Assembly (NCBI GenBank): GCA_947493175.1
Contig: CANLQD010000007.1
Span: 186,001 to 250,000 of the forward strand
Origin: an uncultured Flavobacteriaceae bacterium
GTDB lineage: Bacteria > Bacteroidota > Bacteroidia > Flavobacteriales > Flavobacteriaceae
DNA: 64,000 nt
Direction of reading: 5' to 3'
Notes under the pieces: generated by a model
Told to the model about the DNA's origin: nothing
The model's database searches: none
What the model saw: only the letters and a program-made list of their open reading frames with translations
Program-made: the position numbers and the translations under genes
Part shown: positions 61,052 to 64,000 of the stretch, piece after piece
How the letters are laid out: each line of letters begins with the position of its first letter
Position numbering within the stretch: position 1 is the first letter of the stretch

Positions 61052-62266
61052 GATAGTTTAATCAAAATGGAGGCATTAGATTACAATCTATTTTCTAGTT
61101 AGAAGCCTATCCAGACGAAGTAGCCCTTTATTTCCTAAAAGGTACGAAGTTCAAGATGTGTCATTGTCATGACAATCTTGCTTTTTCTCCCGAAGGTCGC
61201 AAAAGAAAAAACACCCAATTGGCTACAACTGTATTTCTGGATTGAAGAAAGCGAGCGAAACGAAGTTTCGTGCTGCAAGTCCAAAATCCTTACCTAACTA
61301 ACCCTATAAAGTGCATGGTTTTTAATGATGTTTATTATAATTTTTTTCAATATTCTCAATGGGTTCTAGTTCATTTACTGTAAAAAATAGAAAAACTCAA
61401 CTTTTTATGAAAGAGCGTGGGTAGGATAAAATCTTTAGAAATCACTATTTCTTCTAGTTCAAACTTAACCGAAGAGTGTCTTTTTCAGCACACTTTTTCA
61501 ACCTTTACGGAGGTTGCAGACCAATTTTCAGCAATTTACACTTGTGTTTCCCGGTTTTCCCTTTTCGGGTAAAAGTCAACAAATATTACTCCTTCAAGTA
61601 TAAAATCTGATGGATAGAAGGAAGTTTGCGTCAAACTTTTTCAATGTTTATGGGGTTTGACGGCGTTTTTACAGCAACCTTTTGCCATCTTTAAGGTTTA
61701 TGTCAAACCGCTTAACGGCCCAAATCACTAGGTTTTACGGAGAAAATCAGACAACACAACGCCGCGTTAGCGCGTTGTCCTCTTGCTATACATTTTTTTC
61801 CACTCCATTCCAAAAAACGTATACCCTTAAGGGCCATCTCAAAGTTTGCAAAAAGTATCGTGAGCCCTATGGTCTTTGTGTTTGACGCTATTCTGTCGGA
61901 ACCGCTACAAAAAGACCACAGAATCCGAGCGCAGTTAAGATAATGGTAAGATTCGGGTGGTATGCAGGTTATAGATATGCCATTACAGAACTAAGAGACT
62001 TCAATAAACTTAATCCAGTTTGGGAATAGCTGTATTTGGACTACGATGTGTAATTGAACCCTTAAAGACTACTTTTCGTCGAATTCTGAACCTATCAGAA
62101 AAAAAACCTAATTTTTCTAAGGTTTTTATATGATCTGTAAATCTTGGAATCCTCTATATTGTGGGCCAGTTTTCGTTAAAAAAAGCTGTATAATTTTCTG
62201 ACATATCAAAACCATATAAGAAGCTAGATCATAACTTCAGGGATATTAACCTTTAATATCTTAATT
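61052..62266. other. Long non-coding region rich in hairpins
   Basis: About 1.2 kb without a convincing gene. Several units of a hairpin plus TTTTCAGCAA occur (for example CAACCT/AGGTTG near 61499-61516 and GTCAAAC/GTTTGAC near 61631-61660). A possible 47-codon gene remnant lies at 61886-62029, ending ...DFNKLNPVWE. The region may mark the border of a separate module. Confidence 0.5.
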
Positions 62267-62407
62267 ATGAAAAAGCTGATTTTAATTGCCGTCACCATGG
62301 TATCGACTTTGGGTTTCTTTTCGTGCGAACCGGAGAGTGCGGCTGAAACGGACAATGTTTATGCAATCGATAGGGACAAAGTCGAAACCCCGGGCAACAA
62401 GGGCTAG
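62267..62407 (+). CDS. Small secreted lipoprotein
   Basis: 46 residues: MKKLILIAVTMVSTLGFFSCEPE is a clean lipoprotein signal, followed by a short acidic tail ending in TPGNKG. Small lipoproteins of this kind often precede mobile-element genes in flavobacteria. The longer overlapping frame from 62286 is in another frame and its first part is spurious. Confidence 0.65.
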   Translation: MKKLILIAVTMVSTLGFFSCEPESAAETDNVYAIDRDKVETPGNKG

Positions 62408-62921
62408 TAGATTATTTTTAGGGGCGGTCTTTCTCACAGGTTTTATCGCCCCTTTTATTCACATACCTTTCAACAATTTAGGTGTGGAAGGAGTTTTTGG
62501 ATTTAGGACGATGGAAGGTTTCCTATTTGCTGTCGGATTTCCAATTTTCGTTATTATCCTTTCATTTCTTCTATACTATGCTAAAAACTTCATGCCAAAA
62601 AAGTTGGCAAAAAGCTTCGCAGTGTTCGCATTGCTAACTGCGTTTATTGGATTCTACTTTCTGCTATGGTCTATTAATCCATTTGACGATAAGGATTTTC
62701 ACCCTTCCTTATATTATGGGGCCATGATCTTGATATCAGGGTTTTTCTCGTACTTTATTAAGCTTCCTGATTTAATTTCAGTATCCGCTTTGAAGGACAA
62801 AATCAAATATATCATGAACCTGATGATTGTTGATGCCGTAAAGAAAGGTCACGTAAAGGACGAGGACCGCTATGAAGAGGAAATTGTTTTTCCCGCTTTA
62901 GACAAATTGGATGAAAAATAG
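62355..62921 (+). CDS. Four-helix membrane protein
   Basis: 188 residues if it starts at the ATG at 62355 or 62361 (within the tail of the lipoprotein gene). Four transmembrane helices (~22-40, 50-75, 84-105, 116-135), then a cytoplasmic helical tail (KYIMNLMIVDAVKKGHVKDEDRYEEE). It overlaps the next gene by 11 bp. Unknown role. Confidence 0.6.
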   Translation: MFMQSIGTKSKPRATRASRLFLGAVFLTGFIAPFIHIPFNNLGVEGVFGFRTMEGFLFAVGFPIFVIILSFLLYYAKNFMPKKLAKSFAVFALLTAFIGFYFLLWSINPFDDKDFHPSLYYGAMILISGFFSYFIKLPDLISVSALKDKIKYIMNLMIVDAVKKGHVKDEDRYEEEIVFPALDKLDEK

Positions 62922-63093
62922 AAAAGAACAGGTCGAGAGGTTGAGTAAACAAGGGTATCTTGACGAACCCGCAATTGCCAAGCTAAGGAAACGTCTTAAA
63001 GAGAAGCTTCGAAAAGACCAAAATGAACAGGCGGAACAGATAAACGAATTGAAGCAGGAACTTCAAAAAATCAAGTTATTAATAGGTTATTGA
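62911..63093 (+). CDS. Small coiled-coil protein
   Basis: 60 residues, charged and helical (MKNRKEQVERLSKQGYLDEP..., NEQAEQINELKQELQKI), likely a short coiled coil. It overlaps the previous gene at the start and the convergent XRE gene at its end. Confidence 0.6.
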   Translation: MKNRKEQVERLSKQGYLDEPAIAKLRKRLKEKLRKDQNEQAEQINELKQELQKIKLLIGY

Positions 63094-63545
63094 GATTCCG
63101 ATAGTTTCGCTATGGTTTTTTTGATTTGTGTAATCTCATGTTTGAGCAGCTCAATTTCATCGAAACCAAGGACGTTCTTTGACAACATCTTGAATTCCTC
63201 CAACTTGAAATAGTCCTCTTTGTGCCGCTGGATAAAGTCAATGATTTCGGTCGGGTGAATACGGTCGAGTAAAAGCTGAATTACGTACTCCCTAGGTTCC
63301 GGCATTTTCTCGGCATTCTTTCCTATTGAGGGATTCAATAGCTCTAAGATACTCTGGATTTTATACTTACGCTCCGCTTCCTCTCCAAATATGATATCCA
63401 AGAGCTTTTTCTTAGAATCCGGTATCGAGGTGTTTTCTTTTTCGTAATTGATTATCGTACCCTTGCTCACCCCGATACGCTGTGCCAATTCCGGTTGGGT
63501 AAAACCCAACGTTTTTCTCTTTTCCCTTAGTTCCTTACCCGTCAT
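63087..63545 (-). CDS. XRE-family helix-turn-helix regulator
   Basis: 152 residues. The N-terminal HTH_3 domain is clear (ELREKRKTLGFTQPELAQRIGVSKGTIINYEKENTSIP). The C-terminal part is helical with an Arg/Glu-rich segment and likely a coiled coil. Divergent from 63678, whose promoter it may control. Confidence 0.88.
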   Translation of the reverse strand: MTGKELREKRKTLGFTQPELAQRIGVSKGTIINYEKENTSIPDSKKKLLDIIFGEEAERKYKIQSILELLNPSIGKNAEKMPEPREYVIQLLLDRIHPTEIIDFIQRHKEDYFKLEEFKMLSKNVLGFDEIELLKHEITQIKKTIAKLSESQ

Positions 63546-63677
63546 CCCTATCAGTTTGTCTAAAATTCCTACAAATACTTGTTTCTTTCAGAAAAAAGCC
63601 TAATTTTGATATAAAATAGCACTATAAAAGTACAAAAAATAGCTATTTGTTTTACCTTACTGAACAAATATATAAAA

Positions 63678-63902
63678 ATGAGCCAATATTTTGCCCAAGA
63701 AGACCTTTTATTGTTGAAAGGTAAATACGCATCCCTCGCAAGAAAATATCAAAGTACCACCACCTATGTCAAAATGATCGCCGAGGGAAAAAGGCAACTG
63801 AACACCCGACTGGCCAAAAGAATATACAAGGACATCCAAGAATGCATAAACCTATTTACCCCACTATCCGAGGAGGAGCTACAAAATTTAAAAGGAAAAT
63901 GA
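63678..63902 (+). CDS. Small DNA-binding-like protein of a mobile module
   Basis: 74 residues, helical and basic (ARKYQSTTTYVKMIAEGKRQLNTRLAKRIYKDIQE), similar to small HTH proteins at the start of integrative or plasmid modules. Divergent from the XRE gene; overlaps the next ATG by 4 bp (ATGA). Function unknown. Confidence 0.6.
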   Translation: MSQYFAQEDLLLLKGKYASLARKYQSTTTYVKMIAEGKRQLNTRLAKRIYKDIQECINLFTPLSEEELQNLKGK

Positions 63903-64000
63903 CTTCACTTACCCCAAAATGTGATAAGGTGCACAGCTTTGCTAAAATGATAAAGGTGTATAGCATTTCGGAAAAGACCGTGAATTTTTATATGGACGGT
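63899..64000 (+). CDS. Gene start at the window edge, unknown product
   Basis: ATG at 63899 overlaps the previous stop. The 34 visible residues (MTSLTPKCDKVHSFAKMIKVYSISEKTV...) suggest a DNA-binding helix-turn-helix start. The rest lies beyond the window. Confidence 0.45.
   Translation, partial: MTSLTPKCDKVHSFAKMIKVYSISEKTVNFYMDG

Noticed and set aside
61682..61885. 67-residue frame in the long non-coding region
   Set aside because: Composition is unlike a protein (many Cys/Thr/Arg tracts) and it overlaps hairpin units; likely a chance frame.

Overview
The window is AT-rich DNA from a member of the Bacteroidota, most likely a marine flavobacterium. The support is family-level: membrane-anchored AraC and LytTR regulators, many short lipoproteins with an LxxC-type cleavage site, A-rich translation starts without Shine-Dalgarno sequences, CocE/S15 and beta-lactamase-fold hydrolases, and a 3' tRNA fragment that resembles tRNA-Asp. 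No rRNA or complete tRNA gene was seen. LAYOUT: 1-2.2 kb holds the end of an AraC-type regulator and a leucine-rich-repeat protein. 2.2-3.4 kb is an IS3-family element. About 3.5-46 kb is a very unusual array of roughly 60 small genes, nearly every one bordered by a short repeat with coding-strand consensus AAAGTTCAAATAAAGGAT (or ...AAACGAT). I count about 70 copies. The array has two arms that read toward each other: a plus arm (3.5-15.15 kb) and a minus arm (15.77-45.5 kb). Between them, at 15.15-15.77 kb, lie a broken gene, a 24-nt 3' fragment resembling tRNA-Asp with a terminator, and a palindromic end site. The outer end of the minus arm carries a short prokaryotic Argonaute operon (SMEK-APAZ partner plus PIWI protein) and a Pin-type serine recombinase. 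That recombinase is bracketed by inverted copies of the repeat. ARRAY CONTENT: three type II toxin-antitoxin modules; an orphan colicin-type immunity protein; two identical SMI1/KNR4 immunity-like genes; DUF1877-, DMP19/DUF4375- and DUF2004-like proteins; a caspase-like protease paired with a HEPN-like protein; pAgo; metallo-, aspartyl and cyanophycinase-type hydrolases; two serine hydrolases; GNAT acetyltransferases; and many small secreted or membrane proteins of unknown function. Duplicated units (one gene in inverted orientation; one two-gene block in direct orientation) end exactly at the repeats. The units therefore behave as mobile gene cassettes, with the repeat serving as junction, stop codon and translation leader. 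The closest published analogues I know are integron cassette arrays, polyimmunity loci and the recombinase-associated acquired interbacterial defence (rAID) arrays of gut Bacteroidales. The short leader-like repeat and the nearby serine recombinase differ from those. RIGHT PART: 46-61 kb looks like ordinary flavobacterial chromosome. It holds a membrane-anchored DNA-binding protein divergent from a lipoprotein, serine hydrolases, an ECF sigma factor with a probable anti-sigma factor, an amidohydrolase, an alpha/beta hydrolase, a LytTR regulator, a CocE/S15 hydrolase and a netrin/TIMP-like secreted protein. It is studded with small palindromic intergenic repeats and carries one isolated cassette repeat plus a relative of the array end palindrome at 59.8-60.1 kb. 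62-64 kb starts a different module (small lipoprotein, membrane protein, coiled-coil protein, XRE repressor, two small DNA-binding-like genes), possibly a mobile element that continues past the window.
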